Of a stretch of DNA of 64,000 nucleotides, positions 28,968 to 37,869 are shown in pieces. Within the stretch, counting starts at the first letter, position 1. Every line of letters starts with the position of its first letter. Source of the stretch: Flexithrix dorotheae DSM 6795 (lineage in GTDB: Bacteria; Bacteroidota; Bacteroidia; Cytophagales; Flammeovirgaceae). The translations under genes were made by a program, and so were the position numbers. The DNA lies in contig NZ_KB903431.1 of assembly GCF_000379765.1 (NCBI RefSeq), positions 449,788-513,787 of the forward strand. Direction: 5' to 3'. The notes beneath the pieces were generated by a model. The model saw nothing but the letters and a program-made list of their open reading frames with translations. It was not told where the DNA came from and did no database searches.

Positions 28968-29672
28968 ATGAAAATCGGATTGTTTATCCCATGCTATATT
29001 GAACAATTCTATCCAAATGTAGGTGTAGCCACCCTGGAACTACTGGAGAAATTGGGATTAGAGGTCGAGTATCCATTAGACCAAACTTGCTGTGGACAGC
29101 CAATGGCCAATTCTGGTTGTGAAAATGATAGTTTTGCCACCACCAGATTGTTCAAGGAGAATTTCAAGAACTTCGATTACATAGTTGGTCCTTCAGGAAG
29201 TTGTGTGCTTCATATTAAAGAACATGCGCATTTGGATAATGTATTTGAATTATGTGAATTTTTAACAGATATCGTGAAGGTGAATTCTTTTGAAAAAATA
29301 TTTTCACGTAAGGTTGGATTACATGTGAGCTGTCATGGACAAAGAGGTCTGGGATTGGCTCAATCTTCAGAAATTGTCGGTGAAGATTATTCCAAAATGA
29401 GAAACCTTTTGGATAAAATTAAAGGCCTGGATCTTATTGAATTGGAAAGAAAAGATGAGTGCTGTGGTTTTGGTGGTACTTTTGCCGTGGCAGAAGAAGC
29501 GGTTTCTGTAAAGATGGGAAAAGACAGAATAAAAGATCATATCGCACATGAGGCGGAAATTCTCACAGGAGGAGATATGTCTTGCCTAATGCATCTGGAA
29601 GGTTTAATCAACAGGCAGGGGAATTCCATTAAGGTAATGCATATTGCCGAGATACTAAACCAGGCTATGTAA
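28968..29672 (+). CDS. lutA: LutA/LldE-type iron-sulfur subunit of L-lactate oxidation
   Basis: 234 residues, the usual length. Two CCG (cysteine-rich) domains are visible: one with CYIEQFYPNVG and DQTCCGQPMANSG near the N-terminus, the second with VSCHGQRGLG and DECCGFGGTFAV. These bind a non-cubane iron-sulfur centre in heterodisulfide-reductase-like subunits. In LutABC this subunit works with LutB and LutC to oxidise L-lactate to pyruvate. lutB follows 3 nt after the stop, or 69 nt by its likelier start. Confidence 0.92.
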   Translation: MKIGLFIPCYIEQFYPNVGVATLELLEKLGLEVEYPLDQTCCGQPMANSGCENDSFATTRLFKENFKNFDYIVGPSGSCVLHIKEHAHLDNVFELCEFLTDIVKVNSFEKIFSRKVGLHVSCHGQRGLGLAQSSEIVGEDYSKMRNLLDKIKGLDLIELERKDECCGFGGTFAVAEEAVSVKMGKDRIKDHIAHEAEILTGGDMSCLMHLEGLINRQGNSIKVMHIAEILNQAM

Positions 29673-29741
29673 TTCTTGCATTTGTTGAATAAAAACAGTT
29701 TTAAATCATTTCAAAGGAAATTTAAATTCAAAAATATTATC

Positions 29742-31112
29742 ATGAATCACCCCAAGGCTGCAGCAGAATTTAATAAGGATGAAGCGAAAACTGAGTGGCA
29801 CGATAAAGCGCTTTGGTTTGTAAGAAAGAAAAGAGATATAGCCACTCATGGCATTCCTGAATGGGAACAACTTAGGGAGGAAGCTTCAGCTATTAAGGCA
29901 AATGTGCTTTCCAACCTGGATAATTACCTTATCGAATTTGAAAAAAATGCCCAATCTAATGGAATAAAAGTTCATTGGGCAAAAAATGCTAAAGAACATA
30001 ATCGGATTGTTCATGAAATATTAAAGGCAAAGGGAGTAAAAAAGCTGGTGAAAAGTAAATCTATGCTTACGGAGGAGTGCCATTTGAACCCTTATTTGGA
30101 GAAAAATGGTATGGAAGTAATTGATACTGACTTGGGAGAAAGAATTGTTCAGTTGGCCAAAGAACCTCCAAGCCATATAGTTTTGCCGGCAATTCATAAA
30201 AGGAAAGAGGAGGTTGGGGAAATTTTCCATGAGCATATTGGTACTGAAAAAGGAGCCAGTGACCCTCAATATTTAACAACTTCCGCCAGAAATCATCTAA
30301 GGGAAAAGTTTTTGAAAGCGGATGCTGCTATTACAGGGGTGAATTTTGCTATGGCCGAAACAGGTGGGGTAGTGGTTTGTACCAATGAGGGAAATGCCGA
30401 TTTGGGAGTGAATATGACTCCTTTACACATTGCCTGCATGGGTGTGGAGAAAATTATACCTCAATTAAAGCATTTAAGTGTTTTTTTAAGGATTTTGGCT
30501 AGAAGTGCTACTGGTCAGGCAATTACAACTTATTCCTCTCATTTTCAGAAACCAAAACCCGGTTCTGAAATGCATATTGTAATTGTAGATAATGGAAGAT
30601 CTGAACAATTGGGGCGAGAAGATTTCAGGAAATCGTTGAATTGTATCCGGTGCGGTGCCTGTATGAATACCTGCCCGGTTTACAGACGAAGTGGGGGACA
30701 TAGTTATGGTTATACTGTACCGGGGCCAATTGGATCCATTCTTTCTCCTGGAAAGGATTTGAAAGAACATAGTACTCTTCCCTTTGCCTCTTCTTTATGT
30801 GGTTCGTGTAGTGCAGTGTGCCCCGTGAAAATCGATATCCATACACAATTATATAAATGGAGGCAAATTATTGCTAAAGAGGGCCATTTGGCTCCCTCAA
30901 AAAAAATGGGTATGAAGGTAATGGGCTATGTTTTCACCAAACCCAAACTTTACAGAACTTTGGGAAAAATTGCCAGAAATAGCCTGTCAGTTTTGCCAAG
31001 ATTCATGATTTATAATAAATTTAATGTGTGGGGTAAGGCACGGGAACTTCCAAAGCCCCCTAAAGAAAGTTTTAGAGACTGGTATTTAAAAAACAGGCCG
31101 AAAAGAAATTAA
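29742..31112 (+). CDS. lutB: LutB/LldF-type iron-sulfur subunit of L-lactate oxidation
   Basis: Start placed at the ATG at 29742 (MNHPKAAAEF), which matches the usual LutB N-terminus; an upstream in-frame ATG at 29676 would add 22 lysine- and phenylalanine-rich residues and almost abut lutA. The protein is then 456 residues. The N-terminal two thirds is the LUD domain (VKSKSMLTEECHLNPYL, AETGGVVVCTNEGN). A bacterial ferredoxin region with two 4Fe-4S motifs follows: CIRCGACMNTCPVYRR and CGSCSAVCPVKIDIH. It forms an operon with lutA. The third subunit, lutC, is not next to it. Confidence 0.92.
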   Translation: MNHPKAAAEFNKDEAKTEWHDKALWFVRKKRDIATHGIPEWEQLREEASAIKANVLSNLDNYLIEFEKNAQSNGIKVHWAKNAKEHNRIVHEILKAKGVKKLVKSKSMLTEECHLNPYLEKNGMEVIDTDLGERIVQLAKEPPSHIVLPAIHKRKEEVGEIFHEHIGTEKGASDPQYLTTSARNHLREKFLKADAAITGVNFAMAETGGVVVCTNEGNADLGVNMTPLHIACMGVEKIIPQLKHLSVFLRILARSATGQAITTYSSHFQKPKPGSEMHIVIVDNGRSEQLGREDFRKSLNCIRCGACMNTCPVYRRSGGHSYGYTVPGPIGSILSPGKDLKEHSTLPFASSLCGSCSAVCPVKIDIHTQLYKWRQIIAKEGHLAPSKKMGMKVMGYVFTKPKLYRTLGKIARNSLSVLPRFMIYNKFNVWGKARELPKPPKESFRDWYLKNRPKRN

Positions 31113-31137
31113 CAGGAATATTTGAAAATTTGCCATT

Positions 31138-32094
31138 ATGTATAAAATTTTACTTACCCATCATTTACCTCAACCCGGAATAGAAAAACTTCAGCAATCA
31201 GTAAATTTAGAAATTCCTAATCCTGATGGAATGAATTATGATGCCATTTATGAGGTGATTGAATCATATGATGGACTAATACTTACCGGAGGGGTGAAAA
31301 TTGATGAACAGCTTCTGGATAAAGCCAAAAAGCTTAAAATTATCGCAAACTACGGGGTAGGTTATGATAGTATAAATACCGTATATGCAAAGAAAAAAGG
31401 TGTGTTAGTAACTAATACTCCTGATCCCGTAATTGAACCAACAGCCGAAATAGCCTTTGGTCTGATGGTTTCCCTTATGCGAAATATAACAGCACTGGAC
31501 AGAAAACTGAGGGAGAATCCAGATTTCAAATGGGATTTTATGCAAAATTTGGGAACACGGATGTATGGGAAAACTTTAGGTATTATTGGCTTCGGGAATA
31601 TTGGGAAAGCTGTGGCAAGGCGGGCCAATGCTTTTGGAATGAAGGTGGTGTATTTTAACCGATCAAAAAAGCCGAAGGAAATTGAAAAGGAATTTCAGGC
31701 TGATTTCCTCCCTTTTAATGAACTTTTAAAAACGGCTGATGTTATCTCCCTTCATGCTCCTTATACAAAGGAGACTTACCATTTAATTGGCAGGGAAGAA
31801 TTGCTCCTCATGAAAAAAACGGCATTTTTAGTGAATACCAGCAGAGGACCGGTGGTGGATGAAGCTGCTCTGGTCACTGCACTTCAAGATAAAGAAATTT
31901 GTGGAGCAGGGCTGGATGTATACGAAAATGAGCCAAAAATTTCCCCTGAACTATTGGAAATGGATAATGTAGTGTTAACTCCCCATATTGGCACAACCAC
32001 CCTGGAATCCAGAACTGATATGGCATTGTCCGTATCAGAAAGTATTTTAACTTTAATTGATGGTAAAATTCCGGTAAATGTGGTAAATTCATAA
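31138..32094 (+). CDS. D-isomer 2-hydroxyacid dehydrogenase, NAD(P)-binding
   Basis: 318 residues of the D-2-hydroxyacid dehydrogenase family. The Rossmann motif is GIIGFGNIGKAVARR (from residue 148). The catalytic triad is intact: Arg236 in NTSRGP, Glu265 in the ENEP motif, His283 in LTPHIGTTT. These enzymes reduce 2-oxo acids such as glyoxylate, hydroxypyruvate or pyruvate; which one applies cannot be read here. It follows lutB by 25 nt, so it is probably in the same operon, which would fit a role in lactate or glycolate metabolism. That link is inference from position. Confidence 0.88.
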   Translation: MYKILLTHHLPQPGIEKLQQSVNLEIPNPDGMNYDAIYEVIESYDGLILTGGVKIDEQLLDKAKKLKIIANYGVGYDSINTVYAKKKGVLVTNTPDPVIEPTAEIAFGLMVSLMRNITALDRKLRENPDFKWDFMQNLGTRMYGKTLGIIGFGNIGKAVARRANAFGMKVVYFNRSKKPKEIEKEFQADFLPFNELLKTADVISLHAPYTKETYHLIGREELLLMKKTAFLVNTSRGPVVDEAALVTALQDKEICGAGLDVYENEPKISPELLEMDNVVLTPHIGTTTLESRTDMALSVSESILTLIDGKIPVNVVNS

Positions 32095-32191
32095 TGCAGG
32101 GATTCTTTTGATTAATCGAAAAGTTGAGTTTTTTAAACAATATAATCCTGTAATTCTATTTATAAAGGTGGATTTTTTATGATTTTTTGCT

Positions 32192-32818
32192 ATGTCTCCC
32201 AAACATTTTTTCTTTACAGTTTTATCGGTTTTCTTTTTGAATTTTCCAGGGGTTTCCCAAACTACCAAAGTAGAAAAAGGAAGAGTTGAATTTCCCGGAT
32301 ATAGAATTTTTGAGGGTGCATTTGATATAGATTTTACCACACAGTCTATAGGTGTTTCTGAAGGTAAAAGCTTCCAGATAGAAGAAATTGTTGCATTCAA
32401 CTATTTCGATACAGATTTAAATGTAGAGCGGGTTTTTAAAACTTATGAGGAAATTAATCAGGATAAGAACTTTTATGAACTAGTGCTTGAAGGAAAAGTG
32501 GAAGTATGGAGGAAGCAATATGGAGGACCATTGGAAAAAGACATGCTTCAGCAAAGTCCACTGTTGTCTGACTACGATCAAAAGTTTGATTATTATTACA
32601 AAGCTGAGGAAAGTCTGGTATCAATGGAAGAATTCAATACCACCATGCTCCCTGAAATTTTAAAATATCATAACAAAGAAATCAAAAAATTTATCCTGAG
32701 ATACAATCTAAACCTGGATTATACCACCCACCAAATCTTACTTTTAAAATATTACAACTCATTGTACTCCCCTGAAATAGAAAATCTTAGGCTGGAAAAA
32801 TTATTGACGATTAAATAA
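32192..32818 (+). CDS. Exported hypothetical protein, 208 aa
   Basis: The N-terminus (MSPKHFFFTVLSVFFLNFPGVSQ) is a clear signal peptide with likely cleavage after VSQ. The mature protein starts with a strand-rich region containing FPGYRIFEGAFDIDF and then becomes helical and acidic, with many Tyr and Lys. No catalytic motif or lipobox is visible. It starts 97 nt after the dehydrogenase and is convergent with folC (17 nt apart). The family is not recognised; a periplasmic location is the only supported statement. Confidence 0.6.
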   Translation: MSPKHFFFTVLSVFFLNFPGVSQTTKVEKGRVEFPGYRIFEGAFDIDFTTQSIGVSEGKSFQIEEIVAFNYFDTDLNVERVFKTYEEINQDKNFYELVLEGKVEVWRKQYGGPLEKDMLQQSPLLSDYDQKFDYYYKAEESLVSMEEFNTTMLPEILKYHNKEIKKFILRYNLNLDYTTHQILLLKYYNSLYSPEIENLRLEKLLTIK

Positions 32819-32835
32819 GTGTATGGAGAAATTGA

Positions 32836-34122
32836 TCATAATTCTTCAATTTCCGCGACTACAAAAGTACTTCCCCCGATAAAGATGAAATCATCTGGAC
32901 TGGCCATTAGTTTAGCCTTTTTGATAGCATCCTTTACCGAATGGATTACCTCTCCCTTTAATCCTTGTGAAAAGGCTGTTTCTCCAAGTGTTTCGGCATT
33001 CAACCCTCTGGGAATTTCCGGCTGACAAAAGAGATAATAAGCTTCTTTAGGCAACAGATTTAATATCTTTTTGATTTCTTTATCTTTCACCATTCCCCAA
33101 ACCATAAAAAGTTTTACAAACTGAGTTTGCTTGATTTGGTCCAGAATCATTTTAATACCTTCTTCATTATGCCCTACATCACAAACTATTTTTGGTTGCC
33201 TGGATAATTCCTGCCATCTTCCCTTTAGCCCTGTGTTTTTAAGCACATTTTCAATTCCCTTTTCGAGCTGATTTTGATTAATTTTAATGGCTCCCTTGTC
33301 CACTAAAACTTCCATGGCGGTTAATACCCCACATAGGTTTTTCAACTGGTGACTTCCAATTAATGGCAAGTGAAATTCCCGATTAGAAATTTTATCTCTT
33401 TTATGAATGGAAACCTGATCCGATCCGCTTATTCTTTTACAATTGAAAATTGAATCAGCAAAATGAATAGGGGCGTTTTGTTTTTGAGCTATGGTTTGGA
33501 AAACTTCAGTAGTTTCCTGTTGGCTTTCAGAAATAACCACCGGTACTCCTTCTTTGATAATCCCTGCTTTTTCTCCGGCTATTTCAGGAAGTGTAGTTCC
33601 TAAAAAATCCATGTGATCAAATCCTATATTTGTGATAAGAGATAATTCAGGTAAAATAATATTTGTAGAATCCAGCCTACCGCCTAAGCCCACTTCTATG
33701 ACAGCATAGTCTACCTTTTTTTTTGCAAAATATTGAAAGGCCATAGCCACGGTAATTTCAAAAAATGAAGGTGATATTTCTTCAATAAATTGCTTGTTTT
33801 CCTGAATAAAGTCGATGACGCTACCTTCCTCCATTTCAGCTCCATTTACCTTAATTCTTTCGGTAAAACTTTTGAGGTGAGGGGAGGTGTACAAGCCTGT
33901 TTGGTAGCCCGCCTCCATCAATATTGAAGTTAATAAATGAGAGGAACTCCCTTTACCATTTGTCCCTGCAACATGAATTGATTTAAACTTTTTTTGCGGC
34001 TTCCCCAGATGGTCGCATAACCTGTAAATATTATCCAGACTTTTTTTAAAAGCACTGCCTCCCACCTTTTGAAACATAGGCAGCTGAGTGTACATATAAT
34101 TTAAAGTCTCCTGATAATTCAT
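32836..34122 (-). CDS. folC: Bifunctional dihydrofolate / folylpolyglutamate synthase
   Basis: 428 residues, the usual length. A Mur-ligase-type ATPase: the P-loop VAGTNGKGSSSH is at residues 51-62, the conserved GLGGRLDSTNII and ITNIGFDHMDFLG motifs follow, and the second domain has VCDVGHNEEG. It adds glutamate to dihydropteroate and folates in the cytoplasm. It is last in the minus-strand run ending with tonB, but a terminator separates it from tonB. The gene is complete. Confidence 0.95.
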   Translation of the reverse strand: MNYQETLNYMYTQLPMFQKVGGSAFKKSLDNIYRLCDHLGKPQKKFKSIHVAGTNGKGSSSHLLTSILMEAGYQTGLYTSPHLKSFTERIKVNGAEMEEGSVIDFIQENKQFIEEISPSFFEITVAMAFQYFAKKKVDYAVIEVGLGGRLDSTNIILPELSLITNIGFDHMDFLGTTLPEIAGEKAGIIKEGVPVVISESQQETTEVFQTIAQKQNAPIHFADSIFNCKRISGSDQVSIHKRDKISNREFHLPLIGSHQLKNLCGVLTAMEVLVDKGAIKINQNQLEKGIENVLKNTGLKGRWQELSRQPKIVCDVGHNEEGIKMILDQIKQTQFVKLFMVWGMVKDKEIKKILNLLPKEAYYLFCQPEIPRGLNAETLGETAFSQGLKGEVIHSVKDAIKKAKLMASPDDFIFIGGSTFVVAEIEEL

Positions 34123-34152
34123 TATCTTGTATGTTGGTTTTTATAGAAAAGC

Positions 34153-34190
34153 AAAAAAGGAGGATAAAAATGAATTTACCCTCCTTTTTT
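34153..34190 (-). terminator. Bidirectional intrinsic terminator between tonB and folC
   Basis: GGAGG and CCTCC (34159-34163 with 34180-34184) plus a mismatch and a further TAAA/TTTA stem are flanked by six A and six T residues. It lies 17 nt after the tonB stop. Confidence 0.85.
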
Positions 34191-34206
34191 ATGGAATTAT
34201 TTTTTC

Positions 34207-35103
34207 CTATTTGGCAGTAATAATAAATGTAATTTTACCTTTTGTAAGTCTCGATCTGGAAGCACCCGGATCCACAGGTGTAAAAACAAGGTCGTAAACA
34301 GATTGCTGGTATTTGGCAATAATATCCCTGTCAACTACAGATGACATGACTCTTTGCACACTCACCACCTCACCATCTTCATCTATTTTTACCTCAAATT
34401 CAATTCTTCCCGTTACGGATGATTGATCATTTACTACAGGTGGTGATTCCCATCTCCATCCTGGCATTTCCAGAGAAGAACCTCCCTGGCCCGTACTTTT
34501 TCCTAAAAGTGCATCTGCATTTACACTGCCAGTTGGATCTCCCATATCTCCAGTACCTGTGGTATTACCATTGCTATTGGGCTTGGCCTCATTACTGGTA
34601 CCGGTTCCTCCCAACGTTGTAGCAGGGTTAACCACTTGTTTAGGCTCTTCCTTTGGAGGTTCCTCCACTGGTTCATTGGGTTCCTCTTTTGGTTTTTCCT
34701 TTACCTCTTCCTTAGGGGTAGCGACTACCGATTCTTCTACTTCTGCATCAGTAGCTGCAACAATCTCTTGAGGAGCCTCAGTTTCTACTACCTCTTGAGC
34801 AGGAGGCGTTACCTGAGGTTGAACCGGAGTAGGTTCATTTACAGGTGTCTCCTGTATAGGCTGTGGTTTCGCCTCGTCTAGGCTTTTGTTATCATTGGCG
34901 ATCGATTTACTTTGGATATCACCACTACCTTGAAGATCATTTCCAAAGTTTACTTCTATCCCCATATCATTCAGTGGTTCAATAGAAGGTCTCCAAACCA
35001 CCACATTTAAAATCATGAAAATTAATAGGGAACAAATCACAATAGTGCTTATGATACCCACTATTTTCGCCCGTTTTTCTTCTGCTCTTAATTCCTGTTC
35101 CAT
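34207..35103 (-). CDS. tonB: TonB-family energy transducer
   Basis: 298 residues. A single N-terminal membrane segment (about 15-37) anchors it in the inner membrane. A long Pro/Glu/Lys-rich periplasm-spanning region (about 80-165) and a Gly/Asn/Thr-rich linker follow. The C-terminal domain (about 225-298) has the TonB-like VTGRIEFEVKIDEDGEV and ends IITAK. It couples the proton-motive force harvested by ExbB/ExbD to outer-membrane receptors. It follows exbD by 55 nt. Its C-terminal domain is not the classical one with YPxxA, so partner specificity may be unusual. Confidence 0.85.
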   Translation of the reverse strand: MEQELRAEEKRAKIVGIISTIVICSLLIFMILNVVVWRPSIEPLNDMGIEVNFGNDLQGSGDIQSKSIANDNKSLDEAKPQPIQETPVNEPTPVQPQVTPPAQEVVETEAPQEIVAATDAEVEESVVATPKEEVKEKPKEEPNEPVEEPPKEEPKQVVNPATTLGGTGTSNEAKPNSNGNTTGTGDMGDPTGSVNADALLGKSTGQGGSSLEMPGWRWESPPVVNDQSSVTGRIEFEVKIDEDGEVVSVQRVMSSVVDRDIIAKYQQSVYDLVFTPVDPGASRSRLTKGKITFIITAK

Positions 35104-35158
35104 GGTATTTTTTTTTGATTATGTTATTTACTAACAGGGAAAGAATTAAAATCAATCC

Positions 35159-35551
35159 CTATTCAGGTTTTGTGGAAATGGAAACTTTCGCATTGAGCTT
35201 TTTAGCGATCCCAGCCACATTTACCAGGTTTTGCACCGGAACATCCTGGTCACATGAAATCACAATACCATCGTGTTCATGACCGGATAAATGATACCTC
35301 AATTCTTCTTCAAGGATATCAAGTGGTACTTCTATACCATTTACGTAATATTTCAGGTCTTTGGTAATACCCACCTCAATATTAGGCATCACTTTTTTGG
35401 AAGCCTTGCTTGAAGGCACATTTATATCCAGCCCTGAAGGTGTAACAAAATTGGATGTAAGCATAAAAAAGATCAGCAGGAGGAAAATCATATCTGTCAT
35501 TGAGGACATATTGAAAGTAGGATCCACCTTATTTTTTGAACTAAAAGCCAT
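35159..35551 (-). CDS. exbD: ExbD/TolR-family proton-channel subunit
   Basis: 130 residues: a short cytoplasmic N-terminus (FSSKNKVDPTFNMSSMTD), one membrane segment (about 18-38) containing the family's essential membrane Asp near its start (MTDMIFLLLIFFMLTSN), and a periplasmic domain. It works with ExbB as the proton channel that drives TonB. It lies between exbB (164 nt upstream) and tonB (55 nt downstream). Confidence 0.92.
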   Translation of the reverse strand: MAFSSKNKVDPTFNMSSMTDMIFLLLIFFMLTSNFVTPSGLDINVPSSKASKKVMPNIEVGITKDLKYYVNGIEVPLDILEEELRYHLSGHEHDGIVISCDQDVPVQNLVNVAGIAKKLNAKVSISTKPE

Positions 35552-35715
35552 AGTATTAGCTATTTAAGTAGTTAATCAAAATAAAACCGTGCTTTCATTT
35601 ACCACAAAGGCCTGTATGAGAGATTAAAATTTCCCAAAAATAAAAGCACCGGTGCTTATATCAATAATAATTTAGAAACTGCAAGCTGTTTAAAAGAATT
35701 TGCTTAAACCTGCTT

Positions 35716-36411
35716 TTAGTTAGGTTTTTGAAGCAGATCAATGAATTCAATAGATGTTACCTCCATTTTATGAACTACATCAGATACCTGTCTTACCAGA
35801 TAGTTATAGCAGATATAGGCAATAATTCCTACAAAAAGACCTCCTGCAGTTGTAATCATGGCCTCATAGATACCGGATGAAAGTAATTTAGGACTAATTG
35901 AACCTTCTTCCTGAGAAATGGCAATAAAGGCCCTAATCATACCAATTACAGTTCCGAAGAATCCAATCATTGGAGCCGCTCCAGATATAGTTCCTAACAC
36001 GGAAATATTTTTTTCTAATCGGTAAATTTCAATCTTACCTACATTTTCAATAGACGCTTCAATATTTTTTAAAGTGGAACCAATATGGTTAAGTCCGGTA
36101 ATCAGCATTCTGGACATTGGAGTTCCCACATTTTTGCAGGCATCTGTAGCTCCTGCAATATCTCCACGCAAAACAGAAGCATTTACTTTATCCAAAAGTG
36201 GTTGAGGATCTTTTTTGGCCTTTTTTAATAAATAAACTCTTTCAGCAAAAACTGCGAAGGCCACGAGAGCCAATACACCCAAAACAGCCATAGTCCAGCC
36301 GCCTTTCAAAACTATTTCCCAAAGCTCTACCTGATCCTGTAAAATAGGACTGGTAAGTCCTTCCTGGGCTAAATTAAGGGTGTCTTCCTGAGCATTTTGT
36401 AATACCGACAT
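35716..36411 (-). CDS. exbB: ExbB/MotA/TolQ-family proton-channel subunit
   Basis: 231 residues with three membrane segments (about 33-53, 135-158 and 180-200). The MotA/TolQ/ExbB core is visible as LGTISGAAPMIGFFGTVIGM and EAMITTAGGLFVGIIAYICYN. It forms the pentameric channel around ExbD. The N-terminal 30 residues are acidic and Gln-rich. A terminator-like hairpin lies only 30 nt upstream of its start codon, an unusual place, discussed in the findings. Confidence 0.92.
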   Translation of the reverse strand: MSVLQNAQEDTLNLAQEGLTSPILQDQVELWEIVLKGGWTMAVLGVLALVAFAVFAERVYLLKKAKKDPQPLLDKVNASVLRGDIAGATDACKNVGTPMSRMLITGLNHIGSTLKNIEASIENVGKIEIYRLEKNISVLGTISGAAPMIGFFGTVIGMIRAFIAISQEEGSISPKLLSSGIYEAMITTAGGLFVGIIAYICYNYLVRQVSDVVHKMEVTSIEFIDLLQKPN

Positions 36412-36441
36412 ATTATTTGTTTAATTATTGAATGATATGTT

Positions 36442-36472
36442 AAAAAGGAGAAATGGGTTTTGGCCCATTTCT
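36442..36472 (-). terminator. Terminator-like hairpin just upstream of exbB
   Basis: On the minus strand AGAAATGGG and CCCATTTCT form a perfect 9-bp stem (36449-36457 with 36464-36472) with a six-base loop, followed after CC by five T residues. It sits 210 nt after the HU-SPOR gene and 30 nt before exbB. It may be a terminator, an attenuator or a processing site. Confidence 0.6.
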
Positions 36473-36681
36473 TTTATTGGTTGATTTATTTCTGAACTAA
36501 AAATTGTTGACAAAAAATGAAAATCAATTACCCTACAAAAACAGGTAATTATGTAGATTATTATCTTAAATAAGTTAAAAAAATAGTAAAAGCATAAAAA
36601 TACAAGTAGCTATTATTCAGTAATATATAAAATTAATTTTAAGGTTAATTCTTTGTTAAATACAATTTAAAAATTATGGTG

Positions 36682-37752
36682 CTAAAATTTGAAAACCCAG
36701 ATACTCGAATAATCAGATTTTGCCTCTTCAGCTTTTTGATCAGCATCCGATTTTTTTGCATAATCGGCTATCGATAGCCTGAATTTATCTGATCCGGCTT
36801 TCACTATCTTTGCCTCCGAATATCCTTTATTTTTAGCTTTTTGCAAGCCTTTCTCAGCCTGAGTCTGGTTGGTAAAGCTGGCCACACTCATATACCATCT
36901 GCCCGTCTTGTTTTCGATTAAAGAAACTCCATTATTGTCATTTCCTGAAGAAGCTGAGACTGGTTCCTCAGGAGTTGATTGAGGCGCTGGATTTTCATTT
37001 GGTTCCGAAGTTTTATTTTCCGTTGGTGTATTATTATTTTCCGCAGGGTTCGGCTCATTATTAGCCGCTTCGGAATTCCCCTGATCGTCCTTTTGGCCTA
37101 CCGGATTCAGCGTTATGGTTTTAGGTTCTTCCTCTACTTCTGAAGAGGATTGAAAAGAATCAATTAAGGCAAATGCCTTTTCCTGAGCGCCTTTGTCAAT
37201 TAATAACCAAACTGCAAAAACTGCGATTACTACAGCTGGAACAAGAATGGTCCATAATGTTGCTTCCGAAATTTTTTTGTTTTTATCCTTATTCTTTGGA
37301 TCACCGACTCTGTTTTTAGTAGAGGTAGACACTGCACTTGGCTTTACCTGAATTTTGGGAAGACCAAAGCTCGCAGGGAAGATATTAGGTTCTTCAATTG
37401 GTTTGAAAGCAATATTATTGAATACTCCCTTTTCAAAATGCCCCAGCCCTTCTATGGTTATTCTTTCCCCGTTCTCTACTGCCTCTTTTACTTTTTCATT
37501 GAATTTTTTAATATCCTCCTCAATTTCTTCAGCCGTGACATGTTTTTTTTCCACTACAAATTCCACCAGACTGTCATAGCCAAGAGAATAGGCCGTATCA
37601 TCCACAAAATTCACCTTTTTTGTAGGAGGCATGATCACGCCTTCATCCTCTCTGATTATGGCATTTTTTACTTCAGTTGAAAATGTTCCAAATCCGGGAA
37701 TAGAAACTTTTTCTTTCTCCAAAAGAGCTTCCATGAGGTATTGTTCTACCAT
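36682..37752 (-). CDS. HU-CCDC81-like and SPOR domain membrane protein
   Basis: 356 residues. Two HU/CCDC81-like modules fill the cytoplasmic part: about 1-65 (VSIPGFGTFSTEV) and about 66-125 (ITIEGLGHFEKG), each with the Gly-x-Gly-x-Phe motif of HU-type folds. One membrane segment (163-185) follows, then an acidic, Pro/Asn-rich periplasmic linker, and a C-terminal SPOR domain (about 284-356, from GRWYMSVASFTNQ), which in other proteins binds denuded peptidoglycan at division sites. The layout would link a cytoplasmic HU-fold domain to cell-wall glycan. DNA binding is inferred from fold only. It lies between the barrel gene and exbB. Confidence 0.85.
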   Translation of the reverse strand: MVEQYLMEALLEKEKVSIPGFGTFSTEVKNAIIREDEGVIMPPTKKVNFVDDTAYSLGYDSLVEFVVEKKHVTAEEIEEDIKKFNEKVKEAVENGERITIEGLGHFEKGVFNNIAFKPIEEPNIFPASFGLPKIQVKPSAVSTSTKNRVGDPKNKDKNKKISEATLWTILVPAVVIAVFAVWLLIDKGAQEKAFALIDSFQSSSEVEEEPKTITLNPVGQKDDQGNSEAANNEPNPAENNNTPTENKTSEPNENPAPQSTPEEPVSASSGNDNNGVSLIENKTGRWYMSVASFTNQTQAEKGLQKAKNKGYSEAKIVKAGSDKFRLSIADYAKKSDADQKAEEAKSDYSSIWVFKF

Positions 37753-37869
37753 TTCTAGTTGTTATTATGAGCCTGAATTAAAAGTGATAATTCAATTTAC
37801 AATTACCACTTTTTATTGTTTGTCTTGTGAGCTTGTTGAAAATTTAAACATGCTCCTATTTTAAAAATT

